In this document: positions 7,907-16,138 of the stretch, one piece after another
Numbering within the stretch: position 1 is the first letter of the stretch
Layout: every line of letters starts with the position of its first letter
From: Pseudomonas sp. Au-Pse12
Lineage (GTDB): Bacteria > Pseudomonadota > Gammaproteobacteria > Pseudomonadales > Pseudomonadaceae
Reading direction: 5' to 3'
DNA: 64,000 nt
NCBI RefSeq assembly: GCF_021341665.1
Contig: NZ_JAJTTH010000006.1
Location: 1-64,000, forward strand
The notes under the pieces: model-generated
Seen by the model: only the letters and a program-made list of their open reading frames with translations
What the model was told of the DNA's origin: nothing
The model's database searches: none
Position numbers and translations under genes: made by a program

Positions 7907-8797
7907 TCAGAGGTCGGCGGCCTTGAGGCGCTGGGCATGTTCGACGAACAGGCGGATCGGTTCCGCGCCCTTGCCCACCAGCCCCAGCGACTGGTTGACG
8001 ATATCGAAATGGTCCAGCGGGTAATCGTCGCCAATCACCTGCCCCAGGTGCGAGCTGTAGCGCCCGACCATGCCATCGCACTGGCCGGCCTCGCGGACGA
8101 AGGCCCGGGCGAACAGGCGGCAGCTGCGGCTGGTGCCGTCGAACAGATTGCGCCCGCGATTGGTCTTGCCCGGCTGCAAGGTGCCGGACCAGGAGTAGTA
8201 GCGCACGCCGCCGACCTGTTCCGGTCCCTGGCCACCCCAGGTTGTCGGTAACCCCTGAGGGTATTGACGGTTGAACAGGGCCACGCCCTCGGTGGTCAGC
8301 GACTGGTGCGAGGCGTGAATATCCACCGGCAGTTTCGGCCCGCGATAGCCGGTTTCCAGCAGCGCCATCAAGGCCGCGACACCCCGCAATAGCGCACTCA
8401 GAATGCGCCCCTTGAAGCTGTGGGCCGGTGAATGCCGGGCCAGGTAGTCCGCCAGTTCGGAGCCGTGGTTGGGCCCCGCCACCGAGGTCACCGAAGCCAC
8501 CCAGTCCGGACGCTTGGCCGCCGCGTAGCGCGCCGTCAGCGCGCCCTGGCTGTGGCCGATCAGGTTGACCCGGGCGGCGCCGGTCTCGGCCATGATCCGC
8601 TGGATCTGCGTCAGCAACTGCTCCCCGCGCACCTCGCTGGAATTGAGTGGCGACACCTGCACCGCGATCACCCGCGCGCCCCCCCGGCGCAAGGCCGGGA
8701 TGATCCCGTACCAGTAGGGATAAAGCAGCAGGCGGATAAAACCGAGCATGCCGGGCACCAGCACCAGGGGGTAACGCGTGGCAAGCTCTTGGGACAT
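7907..8797 (-). CDS. Proteus-type triacylglycerol lipase (family I.1)
   Basis: The 296-residue alpha/beta hydrolase carries the nucleophile elbow NLIGHSQGALTARY, an acid region QCDGMVGRYSS and the histidine region PLDHFDIVNQ, giving a Ser-Asp-His triad. The start (MSQELATRYPLVLVPGMLGF), the absence of a signal peptide, and the end (VEHAQRLKAADL) match the Proteus/psychrophilic subgroup of family I.1 lipases, which leave the cell without a classical signal and without a foldase. No lif foldase gene is nearby, which fits. The frame is open 25 codons upstream, but the ATG at 8797 has AGGA ten bases before it and the family N-terminus. Confidence 0.85.
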   Translation of the reverse strand: MSQELATRYPLVLVPGMLGFIRLLLYPYWYGIIPALRRGGARVIAVQVSPLNSSEVRGEQLLTQIQRIMAETGAARVNLIGHSQGALTARYAAAKRPDWVASVTSVAGPNHGSELADYLARHSPAHSFKGRILSALLRGVAALMALLETGYRGPKLPVDIHASHQSLTTEGVALFNRQYPQGLPTTWGGQGPEQVGGVRYYSWSGTLQPGKTNRGRNLFDGTSRSCRLFARAFVREAGQCDGMVGRYSSHLGQVIGDDYPLDHFDIVNQSLGLVGKGAEPIRLFVEHAQRLKAADL

Positions 8798-8915
8798 GCG
8801 GCGACATCCTTGTGCGAAGGCTGTGGGCTGGCTGAAAGCTAGACCATAACCAAGGCCATCGTCAGCCCCCATGACGCTTTGGCGACAAGCTGATGACAGC
8901 CCTTGCCGCGCCCGG

Positions 8916-9221
8916 CTACTTGAGCCCGATCACTCCCGCCACGATCAGCCCCACCGACACCAGCTTGACCGCCGTCAGGCTTTCCCCCAGCAACAGACAA
9001 CCCAGCAACACCGTGCCCAGGGAACCGATGGCGGTCCAGATCGGGTAGGCCACGCTCACCGGCAACTCGCGCATGGCCAGGGTCAGGAAGTAGACGCCGC
9101 CCAGCGCCGCGACCACCGTCAGTAGCGACGGCCATGGCCGGGTAAAGCCCTCGGCGTACTTCATGCCCATGGCGAAGGTGACCTCGAAGGCCGCCGCCAG
9201 CAGCAGGAACATCCAGGCCAT
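8916..9221 (-). CDS. SMR family small multidrug/guanidinium-type exporter
   Basis: This 101-residue protein has four membrane helices and the essential Glu13 (AAAFEVTFAMGMKYAEGF). The segment LPVSVAYPIWTAIGSLGTVLLG resembles the Gdx/SugE branch (guanidinium exporters) as much as the EmrE/Qac branch, which normally reads AYAxW. Without a tree the substrate is open. No guanidine riboswitch motif was noticed upstream. SMR proteins work as antiparallel dimers in the inner membrane; no second SMR gene is adjacent, so a homodimer is likely. Confidence 0.85.
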   Translation of the reverse strand: MAWMFLLLAAAFEVTFAMGMKYAEGFTRPWPSLLTVVAALGGVYFLTLAMRELPVSVAYPIWTAIGSLGTVLLGCLLLGESLTAVKLVSVGLIVAGVIGLK

Positions 9222-9296
9222 GACGCGGGCTCCTCAGAAGGTCGACGCCAGAGCCAGCAAACGCTGCTGCGCCTCGCCGCAGGAACGCTGGAAACC

Positions 9297-9872
9297 CTAG
9301 GCCTCCGACTCCTCGCCCTCCGCGGCAACCACCGTGACATCGTCGATGCCGATAAACCCCAGCGCCGTGCGCAACCAGCGGTCCGCATGGTTCATTGCCT
9401 CATGCTCGCCCCCTGGGCCAAACCCGGCGCCGCCGCGGCTGGTGACGATCAACACCTTCTTGCCTTGCACCAGTGGCTGGTACTGGGCCACACCGTTGTC
9501 CTGCAGGGTGTTGAACGTCAGCCCCAGGCGCACGATGTGATCGACCCAGGCCTTGATCCCGCTGGGCACGCTGAAGTTGTGCATCGGCGCGGCAATCACC
9601 AGGCGCTGGTGGCCGAGCAACTCGGCCACCAGCTCATCGCTCAGGGCCAGGTCGGCCTGCATCGACAGCGGCCGCGCCTCGGGCTGTGGATAAAACGCAG
9701 CGGCGATAAAGGCTTCGCTGACATGGGGCAAAGAACCCCGCCCGACTTCCCGGCGTGTGAGCATCCCCTGGGGGTTGGCCGCTTGCCAGGCCTGGAGGAA
9801 AACCTCGGCCAGGCGCCGGCTGTGGGAGCGTTCGCCCCGTGGGCTACCGTGGATCGCAAGAACTGTACTCAT
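9297..9872 (-). CDS. azoR: FMN-dependent NADH-azoreductase (AzoR family)
   Basis: The 191-residue flavodoxin-like protein has the AzoR layout: phosphate loop HGSPRGERSHSRRLAEVF, the flavin-contact segment AAPMHNFSVPSGIKAWVDHIVR, and VTSRGGAGFGPGG followed by a C-terminal helix with LGFIGIDDVTVV. These enzymes reduce quinones and azo compounds with NAD(P)H in the cytoplasm and often protect against electrophile stress. The frame is open upstream but MSTVLAIHGSPRG is the family start. It is divergent from a LysR regulator, a frequent arrangement for azoR genes, so that regulator probably controls it. Confidence 0.88.
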   Translation of the reverse strand: MSTVLAIHGSPRGERSHSRRLAEVFLQAWQAANPQGMLTRREVGRGSLPHVSEAFIAAAFYPQPEARPLSMQADLALSDELVAELLGHQRLVIAAPMHNFSVPSGIKAWVDHIVRLGLTFNTLQDNGVAQYQPLVQGKKVLIVTSRGGAGFGPGGEHEAMNHADRWLRTALGFIGIDDVTVVAAEGEESEA

Positions 9873-10009
9873 CTCATCTGCCTCGTGCGGGTTGCTCAAT
9901 ACGGCCTTGAAACCAAGGCCTTTCCGCGCTAAAGCTAAAATCACCGCCCTGCTTCAACAAATGAACAGAACTGCTCTCAGATGAATTCATCTCAGCCATG
10001 GAGCCCTCA

Positions 10010-10921
10010 ATGTTTGCCCACCTGCCCCTCACCGCCCTGCGCACCTTCGAGTCCGCCGCGCGCCTGCTGAGCTTCAAGGCCGCCGCCGAGGACCTGTCGG
10101 TGACCCCCACCGCGGTGTCGCACCAGATCCGCAGCCTGGAACACTGGCTGGGGGTGGCGCTGTTCGAACGCCTGCCGCGCCAGGTGCGCTTGACCGAGCC
10201 CGGCCAGCGCTTGTTCCACAGCCTGCATGGCGCCCTGCTGGAAGTGACCCAGAGCGTCGACACCCTGCGCCCAACGCCAAGCAACGCCCAGCTCACCGTC
10301 TCCACCACCGCGGCCTTCGCCGCCTTGTGGCTGGTGCCGCGGCTGGGGCGCTTCTATGCCCGGCACCCCGGCATCAACCTGCGCCTGGACACCCAATGCG
10401 AGGTGGTCGACCTGCAACAGGACGCCAGCATCGACGTGGCGATCCGCTACAGCCAGGAGGGCTACCTGAACCTGCACGGCCTGTGCCTGTTCGACGAGCG
10501 TTTCGCGGTCTACGGCGCGCCGCAGCAAGTGGCCCTGGCGCGCCAGCAGCCGCCGACCCTGATCAGCGTGCACTGGCGCAACTCGCGGCTCTACGCCGAC
10601 GGCTGGCAGGCCTGGTGCGCCCAGGCCGGGGAAAACTGGTTCGAGCAGCAGCCGCTGATCCGCTCCTACGACGAAGAGCAGTACGCCCTGCAAGCGGCGA
10701 TTGCCGGCCAGGGCCTGGTCCTGGCCAGCGACATCCTGGTGTCGCAGAGCGTGGCCAGCGGCCTGCTGCAACCCTACCGGCCCGACGTCCAGGTGGACGG
10801 CGCCGGCTACAGCGCGCTGTGCGTACCAGGCCGCGAGCGCCATCCGCCGGTGCGCGCCTTTCTCCAATGGCTGCAGCAGGAGTCGCTGCTGGCCGGGCAT
10901 CCGCCGCTGGCGCGCCGTTGA
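10010..10921 (+). CDS. LysR family regulator (GcvA-like)
   Basis: The 303-residue protein has an N-terminal winged helix (LPLTALRTFESAARLLSFKAAAEDLSVTPTAVSHQIRSLE, shown only in outline) and a periplasmic-binding-like effector domain with the GcvA subgroup features (RLDTQCEVVDLQQDASIDVAIRY). I chose the ATG at 10010 because GGAG lies six bases before it; another ATG at 9998 lacks a ribosome site. Its divergent partner is azoR, 137 bases away, which is its likely target. Confidence 0.86.
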   Translation: MFAHLPLTALRTFESAARLLSFKAAAEDLSVTPTAVSHQIRSLEHWLGVALFERLPRQVRLTEPGQRLFHSLHGALLEVTQSVDTLRPTPSNAQLTVSTTAAFAALWLVPRLGRFYARHPGINLRLDTQCEVVDLQQDASIDVAIRYSQEGYLNLHGLCLFDERFAVYGAPQQVALARQQPPTLISVHWRNSRLYADGWQAWCAQAGENWFEQQPLIRSYDEEQYALQAAIAGQGLVLASDILVSQSVASGLLQPYRPDVQVDGAGYSALCVPGRERHPPVRAFLQWLQQESLLAGHPPLARR

Positions 10922-11031
10922 CCGCCGGGCACATCCGATAAAACTTTTTGCCGCGCCCGCAACTCACACCCAAGGTAGCGATCAGGCCAACAGAGCCTGG
11001 CGCAAATCGGATTAGCCTTCAGGAGATCGAG

Positions 11032-11562
11032 ATGAGCGACATGCATTTGTCTGATGTGAACACCCTGCGCGAACGGGCCCGCCAGCACGTCGAAAACGGT
11101 GCCGTGACCGAGGGCTACAACGCCGATCGCACGGAGATACTGCGCCTGCTCAACCAGTCGTTGGCCACCGAACTGGTGTGCGTGCTGCGCTACAAGCGCC
11201 ACTACTTCATGGCCAACGGGCTCAAGGCCAGCGTCGCCGCCGACGAGTTCCTCGAGCACGCCACCCAGGAAGCCGCGCACGCCGACAAACTGGCCGAGCG
11301 CATCGTCCAGCTCGGTGGCGAGCCGGAGTTCAACCCCGACCTGCTGTCCAAGCACTCCCACGCCCAGTACGTGGCCGGCAATACCTTGAAGGAAATGGTC
11401 TACGAGGACCTCGTCGCGGAGCGTATCGCCGTCGACAGCTACCGCGAGATCATCCAGTACATCGGTGACAAAGACCCCACCACCCGCCGCCTGTTCGAAG
11501 AGATCCTGGCCCAGGAAGAAGAGCATGCCGACGACATGGCGGACATTCTCAACGACCTGTAA
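11032..11562 (+). CDS. Ferritin-like / bacterioferritin-type protein
   Basis: The 176-residue, all-helical protein has the four-helix ferritin pattern with two carboxylate/histidine motifs: an early Glu (SLATELVCVLRYKRH), EFLEHATQEAAHADKL, then VAERIAVDSYREI and LAQEEEHADDMADI. These provide the ExxH di-iron ligands. It belongs to the bacterioferritin/Dps-like proteins that store or detoxify iron; a haem-binding methionine cannot be judged here. The start at 11032 has AGGAG eight bases upstream; the open frame before it is not coding-like. It appears monocistronic. Confidence 0.85.
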   Translation: MSDMHLSDVNTLRERARQHVENGAVTEGYNADRTEILRLLNQSLATELVCVLRYKRHYFMANGLKASVAADEFLEHATQEAAHADKLAERIVQLGGEPEFNPDLLSKHSHAQYVAGNTLKEMVYEDLVAERIAVDSYREIIQYIGDKDPTTRRLFEEILAQEEEHADDMADILNDL

Positions 11563-11628
11563 CGCCCGCCTCTCAGCCCGCCCCAGCCTTGCGTCGGAGC
11601 GGGCTCGCCCGCCAACCCCCGGCCCCTC

Positions 11629-13704
11629 TTACCGGCTCGGTTTCACCGTCACCGGGGCCTTGCCCGCGCGCATCTGCTGCAACAACGGCGCGCACTGGTT
11701 GGGCTCATCGCCACTGGGTGCCACCAGCGCCAGCAAGCCGGCCGCCGGCCCGGCGATCACCCCCAGCGCCACCATCCCGGCACCACGCAGCACCAGCGGC
11801 ACGGCCTTGACCCCGGCACTGGGCTGGATGAACTTGCCCTGTACATAAAGCGGCGAGCGCAGGGAAAACAGGCGCAGCCCCTTGGATTGCGGAGTGACGG
11901 TCAGGTCCAGTTGCTCGGTGGCCATGTTGGCGGTGCCATCGACGTAGATGATGGCGTTCTCGGTGTCGAAGACAAACAGCCGCGAGGTCACCAGGCCGCT
12001 CTTGATCCCGAAATCGGCAGCGGCGCAATTGATCTTCACTTCCTTGTCGCCAAACATCTTGCCCACCACGTAGTTGCCGACATTGAGCCCGGCGATTTCC
12101 ATCAGGCTGCGGCTGATGGCCCCGTCGTTGATCAGCATCTTCAGATCACCGTTGGCAGTGCCCAGCAGGGCCGCCACCGAGTTGCCGCGGCCGGCGATGT
12201 CGGCATCGCCGTTGAGCTCGCCGAAGCTGGTCTTCATCGGTTCGAAGGTGGGGAACAGCTGCTTGAGCTTGAAATTGCGCGCCGTCAGCCTGGCCCGGCC
12301 TTCCAGCGGCGTGGCATGACCGTCGAGGCGGACCTGGGCGTCAAGCTTGCCGCCGGCCACGCCGAAGCGCAGCGGTTCCAGGCTGAGCTGGCCGTCGTTG
12401 AGCACCAGGTGGGTGTACAGGTCGGTGAACGGCAACTCGGCACTGTGGACGATGCGCTTGCCGGTGAACTCAACGTCAGCGTCCATGTCGCGCCAGCGTT
12501 CGGTGCGAAACTCTTCCACCGGCAGCACCTTGTCCGCCGGTTGCTTGCTCTCGCCGCCGCGGGCCTTCTGCTTGGCGTTGGAATCGGCGCCGATCAGTGG
12601 CGCCAGGTCGCTCATCAACAGCTGGTTGGAGACCAATGCGCCACTGAGCTTGGGCCGTGGCTGGCTGGCCACGTAGGTCAGGTTGCCGTGGATGTCGCTG
12701 TCGCCGATCTTGCCGTTGAAATCCTCGTAGCTGAAGGTCGCACCCGCCGGGTCATGCAGCTTGGCGGTCAGGTGGCCGTCGGTGGCATAGGGCGGCGAAT
12801 CCGGCAGGGTCACCCCGGTCAGCGGGTAGAGGTTGCCCAGGCTGGCGCCCGCCAGCTTCAGCCGCAGGTCCAGGGCGCCGAGGTTCAGCGGGTCGGTCAG
12901 GCTGCCGCGCAGTTCCACCTTGGTATCGCCGATCTGCGCCTGGGCCTGCAGCGGGAATGGCTTGCTGGAATCCTGCAGCGCCAGTAGGCCGCCGATCTTG
13001 CCGCTGCCGGCGAGCTTCTGCCCGTGGTACTGGCCCTTGACCTGGAGGGCAAAGGCATAGGCCTGGGCTTGGGCGCCCTTGTCGGCGACTTTCTTCGCTT
13101 CGCTTTCGCCGACGATGTCGCTGAACGGGATCGGTTTGCCGAGCAATTCCACCTGCAGGTCCAGTTGGGTCTTCAGGCTCCGGTCGTCCAGGCTCACGCG
13201 GCCCTTGTCGAAGCCGATGGCGCCGATGTCCACCGTCCAACTGGAAGGTTCGGCGTCGGGGTCCTTGGGATCGAACTTGAAGGTCCAGTTGGCGCGACCG
13301 TCGGCCAGGCGCTGCAACGCAACGTCCGGTTCGGTGAGGTCGATGCGTGGAATGCTTACCCGCTGCGCCAGCAGGGCCAAGGGCGAAATGCGCAGCTCGA
13401 CCCGTTTCAGGCTGACCATCTGTGCTGCCTTGGACCAGTCCGGGTTGCCCAGGGTCAGGTCCTGCGCCACCACGTGGGGCCAGAACACCCAGGCCCGCCA
13501 GCCGCCCTCGTCGGGTTCGCGCTGCCAGGCCACCGACAAGTCGCCATTGACCGCGAAAGGCCGGTGCAACTCCTCGGCGACCTTGGCATTGAGCATGGGC
13601 TTGATCCGGTTCCAATCGAAGAAGGCGAGCACCAGAACCAGCACCGCCAGTAGCAGGATCAGGCCGGTAACGGACCAGGCGAGAGTTTTACGAGTGCGCG
13701 TCAT
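11629..13704 (-). CDS. AsmA family inner-membrane-anchored protein
   Basis: The 691-residue protein begins with one membrane helix (about residues 8-28) followed by FDWNRIKPMLNAKVAEELHRPF, the AsmA signature, and a long beta-rich periplasmic region. The C-terminal AsmA core contains ATANGDLKMLINDGAISRS and SGLVTSRLFVFDTENAI. AsmA-like proteins are now seen as bridge-type proteins affecting phospholipid transport to the outer membrane. The frame is open 35 codons before MTRTRKTLAW, but that ATG matches the TM start. It is preceded by AGGAGCCTCGTGCA on its own strand and is likely monocistronic. Confidence 0.88.
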   Translation of the reverse strand: MTRTRKTLAWSVTGLILLLAVLVLVLAFFDWNRIKPMLNAKVAEELHRPFAVNGDLSVAWQREPDEGGWRAWVFWPHVVAQDLTLGNPDWSKAAQMVSLKRVELRISPLALLAQRVSIPRIDLTEPDVALQRLADGRANWTFKFDPKDPDAEPSSWTVDIGAIGFDKGRVSLDDRSLKTQLDLQVELLGKPIPFSDIVGESEAKKVADKGAQAQAYAFALQVKGQYHGQKLAGSGKIGGLLALQDSSKPFPLQAQAQIGDTKVELRGSLTDPLNLGALDLRLKLAGASLGNLYPLTGVTLPDSPPYATDGHLTAKLHDPAGATFSYEDFNGKIGDSDIHGNLTYVASQPRPKLSGALVSNQLLMSDLAPLIGADSNAKQKARGGESKQPADKVLPVEEFRTERWRDMDADVEFTGKRIVHSAELPFTDLYTHLVLNDGQLSLEPLRFGVAGGKLDAQVRLDGHATPLEGRARLTARNFKLKQLFPTFEPMKTSFGELNGDADIAGRGNSVAALLGTANGDLKMLINDGAISRSLMEIAGLNVGNYVVGKMFGDKEVKINCAAADFGIKSGLVTSRLFVFDTENAIIYVDGTANMATEQLDLTVTPQSKGLRLFSLRSPLYVQGKFIQPSAGVKAVPLVLRGAGMVALGVIAGPAAGLLALVAPSGDEPNQCAPLLQQMRAGKAPVTVKPSR

Positions 13705-14089
13705 TGCACGAGGCTCCTGAAGACAGCTGAGCGCCAAATCACGACGCATCGGTGGAATGCCGGTGGGAAAATCCCCGGCCATGAAAACTACGACTGATAA
13801 AGCCCGCACAGGTTTAATCCGGGCGCCCGTTCGGACGAAAAAACCCGTTTTCCTGATCGATCAGACAGCAGGGTGTTACCTCGATCCGCCCTTGCGCGAA
13901 GCATGAGTGAGTCGAAACTACCCACCACGGTGCAAAAGCCATCGGCGCAAAGGCCCGGGCTAGAGCCTCGCAAGCAAACAATCAATTTCGTTGATTATTA
14001 CCATTGTGGTTATGAACTTTTATATCGATTTTACGGCGGTAACATTAGCTCCGTACCCAATTTATCGCCCTACCAAGGAGCAACCCATC
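13705..14089. other. Intergenic region between asmA and the repeat-protein gene
   Basis: These 385 bases hold no convincing gene. Bases from about 13975 on are much more AT-rich than the surroundings and include an inverted repeat AATCAA-N5-TTGATT (13980-13996) and a small palindrome ACCATTGTGGT. They probably carry the promoter of the plus-strand repeat protein. The ribosome site AAGGAG lies at 14075-14080. Confidence 0.5.
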
Positions 14090-14557
14090 ATGAAACGCCA
14101 CCTTTTACTGAGCCTGACCTTGTCTGTTCTGGCCGCCAACGCCTTCGCCCTGCCAGCTGCAGAACAAGCCACCCCACAGGTCAAGGCCAGCCACAGCGTG
14201 TTCACCCAGACCCTGGCTGAAGGCGGTTCGGACCGTCTGATCGAACGCAACAAAGTCGCTGCCGACGGTTATGACCGTACGCCACAAGGCCAGAGCGTCG
14301 CCGAAGACGGCTATGATCGCACCCCTCAGGGCCAGAACGTTGCCGAAGATGGTTACGACCGTACTCCACAAGGCCAAAACGTCGCTGAAGATGGCTACGA
14401 TCGCACTCCTCAAGGCCAAAACGTCGCTGAAGGCGGCCGTGATCGCCTGGAAGAGAAAGGCCTGGTGGAAGATGGCTACAGCCGCACGCCTCAAGGCCAG
14501 AACGTTGCCGAAGGCGGTGCCGATCGCTTGGCCGAACGCCATCAAGCTGCGAGCTGA
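14090..14557 (+). CDS. Secreted tandem-repeat protein (14-residue units)
   Basis: The 155-residue protein has a clear signal peptide (MKRHLLLSLTLSVLAANAFA) and then about eight units of 13-14 residues. Four units read VAEDGYDRTPQGQN with small changes (14255-14422), flanked and interrupted by a variant type VAEGGxDRLxE. The DNA units of 42 bases are nearly identical, so recent expansion is likely. The repeats are acidic, hydrophilic and low in predicted structure. I do not recognise a characterised family; it is likely a periplasmic or secreted protein. The start has AAGGAG nine bases upstream, and a strong terminator follows. Confidence 0.8.
   Translation: MKRHLLLSLTLSVLAANAFALPAAEQATPQVKASHSVFTQTLAEGGSDRLIERNKVAADGYDRTPQGQSVAEDGYDRTPQGQNVAEDGYDRTPQGQNVAEDGYDRTPQGQNVAEGGRDRLEEKGLVEDGYSRTPQGQNVAEGGADRLAERHQAAS
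14213..14530 (+). repeat. Coding tandem repeat, 42-bp units
   Basis: Units of 42 bases (one of 39) follow each other in frame inside the secreted repeat protein. The central four (14255-14422) differ by only a few, mostly synonymous, bases. Such arrays can gain or lose units between strains. Confidence 0.85.
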
Positions 14558-14574
14558 GGTCATGAAGGCCCAGG

Positions 14575-14603
14575 AAAAAAGCCCGATCCCTGGATCGGGC
14601 TTT
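14575..14603 (+). terminator. Intrinsic terminator
   Basis: A perfect nine-base-pair stem (GCCCGATCC with GGATCGGGC, loop CT) at 14581-14600 is followed by TTTGACTTTT and preceded by A6. It ends transcription of the repeat-protein gene and could work on both strands. Confidence 0.85.
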
Positions 14604-14725
14604 GACTTTTATGGCCACTGCATTGTCCTCGCGCCACCTCTCGCCTGTGCCTGACGCCAGTTCGACTCCGGCAAAGTTGATTTGCTAGAGTGCGCCGCTC
14701 CCATTGAGCAAAGAACACCCCGCCG

Positions 14726-15358
14726 ATGCTGCCCCGCGCCGAACAGAAGCAACAGACCCGCAACGCCCTGATGGATGCCGCCCGGCATTTGATGGCGTGT
14801 GGCCGTGGGTTTGGCAGCCTGAGCCTGCGCGAAGTGGCGAAAGCCGCCGGTATCGTGCCCACCGGTTTCTACCGGCACTTCAGCGACATGGACCAGCTGG
14901 GCCTGGAACTGGTCAGCGAAGTCGGCCAGACCTTTCGCGAAACCATCCGCCTGGTGCGTCACAACGAATTCGTCATGGGCGGCATCATCGACGCCTCGGT
15001 GCGCATCTTCCTCGACGTGGTGGAAGCCAAGCGCGCGCAGTTCCTGTTCCTGGCCCGCGAGCAATACGGCGGCTCGCTGCCGGTGCGCCAAGCCATCGCC
15101 ACCTTGCGCGAGAACATCAGCGCGGACCTCGCCGCCGACCTGACCCTGATGCCCAAACTGCAGCACCTGGACGCTGCCGACCTCAGCGTCATGGCCGACC
15201 TGATCGTCAAGAGCGTGTTCGCCACCCTGCCGGACATCATCGACCCTCCGGCTCAGGCACTGCCCGAGCACCTCACGCCGCAGGCGAAAATCACCCAGCA
15301 ACTGCGCTTCATCTTCATCGGCCTGAAACACTGGCAAGGCCTGGGCAGCACCGAGTAA
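14726..15358 (+). CDS. desT: DesT/FabR-like TetR regulator of unsaturated fatty acids
   Basis: The 210-residue TetR protein has an N-terminal helix-turn-helix (SLSLREVAKAAGIVPTGFYRHFSDMDQLGLELV) very close to E. coli FabR and Pseudomonas DesT. DesT senses the saturated/unsaturated balance of acyl-CoA pools and represses the desCB desaturase genes and fabAB. Its position directly before ureE is the same as I recall for P. aeruginosa desT. Here, however, desB and desC are not beside it; the neighbours upstream are the repeat protein and asmA. The targets therefore probably lie elsewhere. Confidence 0.82.
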   Translation: MLPRAEQKQQTRNALMDAARHLMACGRGFGSLSLREVAKAAGIVPTGFYRHFSDMDQLGLELVSEVGQTFRETIRLVRHNEFVMGGIIDASVRIFLDVVEAKRAQFLFLAREQYGGSLPVRQAIATLRENISADLAADLTLMPKLQHLDAADLSVMADLIVKSVFATLPDIIDPPAQALPEHLTPQAKITQQLRFIFIGLKHWQGLGSTE

Positions 15359-15462
15359 ACCGGCTTTCCCACCCCCCCTTCACCCTGCGTGCCCCGCTCT
15401 GGGCTGCGCCTTTGCGCCTGCCTGTCGGCCCGGCACCGGATTGCAGCAAAAATATTTCACAC

Positions 15463-15477
15463 GCACCAACTCAGTGC
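15463..15477 (+). promoter_or_regulatory. NtrC-like enhancer site upstream of ureE
   Basis: GCACCAACTCAGTGC is an inverted repeat (GCAC/GTGC) of 15 bases, the spacing of the NtrC consensus GCACC-N5-GGTGC. It lies about 120 bases upstream of a sigma-54 element. An IHF-like stretch CATCAATTTGTAA sits between them at 15495-15507. Confidence 0.5.
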
Positions 15478-15585
15478 TATAAATCAGCTCAGCGCATCAA
15501 TTTGTAACAATATAAAACAAGGTTTTGCCCCTTTTTCAGGCGCAGCTCCACATCGAGAAAGGGTTTTTCCTCTCCTCCGAGTGAT

Positions 15586-15601
15586 TGGCAAGGCCCTTGC
15601 T
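15586..15601 (+). promoter_or_regulatory. Sigma-54 (-24/-12) promoter of ureEFG-hupE
   Basis: TGGCAAGGCCCTTGCT matches the consensus TGGCAC-N5-TTGCW with one change and has the required GG-N10-GC spacing. It is 36 bases before the ureE start codon. Together with the upstream NtrC-like repeat it suggests expression under nitrogen limitation. Confidence 0.7.
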
Positions 15602-15637
15602 CTGGCTTGTGCATCGCTCATAGCTGGAAGCTTTCCG

Positions 15638-16138
15638 ATGCTGGTGATCCACCGCAGAACCGCCCCCCACGCCACCTGGTCCGCCGAGCTGCACCTGACT
15701 TACGAGGCCCGCAGCAAAAGCCGCCTGCGCTGTTTCAGTGCCGAGGGCGAAGACGTCGGCCTGTTTCTGGAGCGTGGCCAGCCGCCGCTGCACGACGGCG
15801 AGTTTCTTGAAGCCGAGGACGGGCGCATCGTCAAGGTCTGCGCCCGCCCGGAAACCCTGCTGCACGTCACCTGCCGCAATGCCTTCGAACTGACCCGCGC
15901 CGCCTATCACCTGGGCAACCGCCACGTGGCCCTGCAAGTGGGCGACGGCTGGCTGCGCCTGCTCGACGACTACGTGCTCAAGGCCATGCTCGAACAGCTG
16001 GGCGCCAGCACCGACACCATCGAAGCGCCGTTCCAGCCCGAGCACGGCGCCTATGGCGGCGGCCACCATCATTCGCGCCACGGCGATGAAGACTTCAACT
16101 ACCCGCCGCGCCTGCATCAGTTCGGCGTCCGCCCATGA
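15638..16138 (+). CDS. ureE: UreE, urease nickel chaperone
   Basis: The 166-residue metallochaperone delivers Ni2+ during urease activation. It has the UreE N-terminal peptide-binding domain (LTYEARSKSRLRCFSAEGEDVGLFLERG), the metal-binding domain with YHLGNRHVALQVGD, and a C-terminal histidine-rich tail (GHHHSRHGDED). The frame is open for 83 codons upstream, but that segment overlaps the promoter; MLVIHRRT is the family start. It overlaps ureF by four bases (ATGA), so translation is probably coupled. Confidence 0.95.
   Translation: MLVIHRRTAPHATWSAELHLTYEARSKSRLRCFSAEGEDVGLFLERGQPPLHDGEFLEAEDGRIVKVCARPETLLHVTCRNAFELTRAAYHLGNRHVALQVGDGWLRLLDDYVLKAMLEQLGASTDTIEAPFQPEHGAYGGGHHHSRHGDEDFNYPPRLHQFGVRP

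Noticed and set aside
10948..11031. An N-terminal extension of the ferritin-like protein by 28 codons
   Set aside because: The ATG at 11032 has AGGAG at the right distance and the extension does not resemble the family.
14255..14422. Regular 42-base repeats that could suggest a CRISPR array
   Set aside because: There are no spacers; the repeats are in frame within one signal-peptide-bearing gene.
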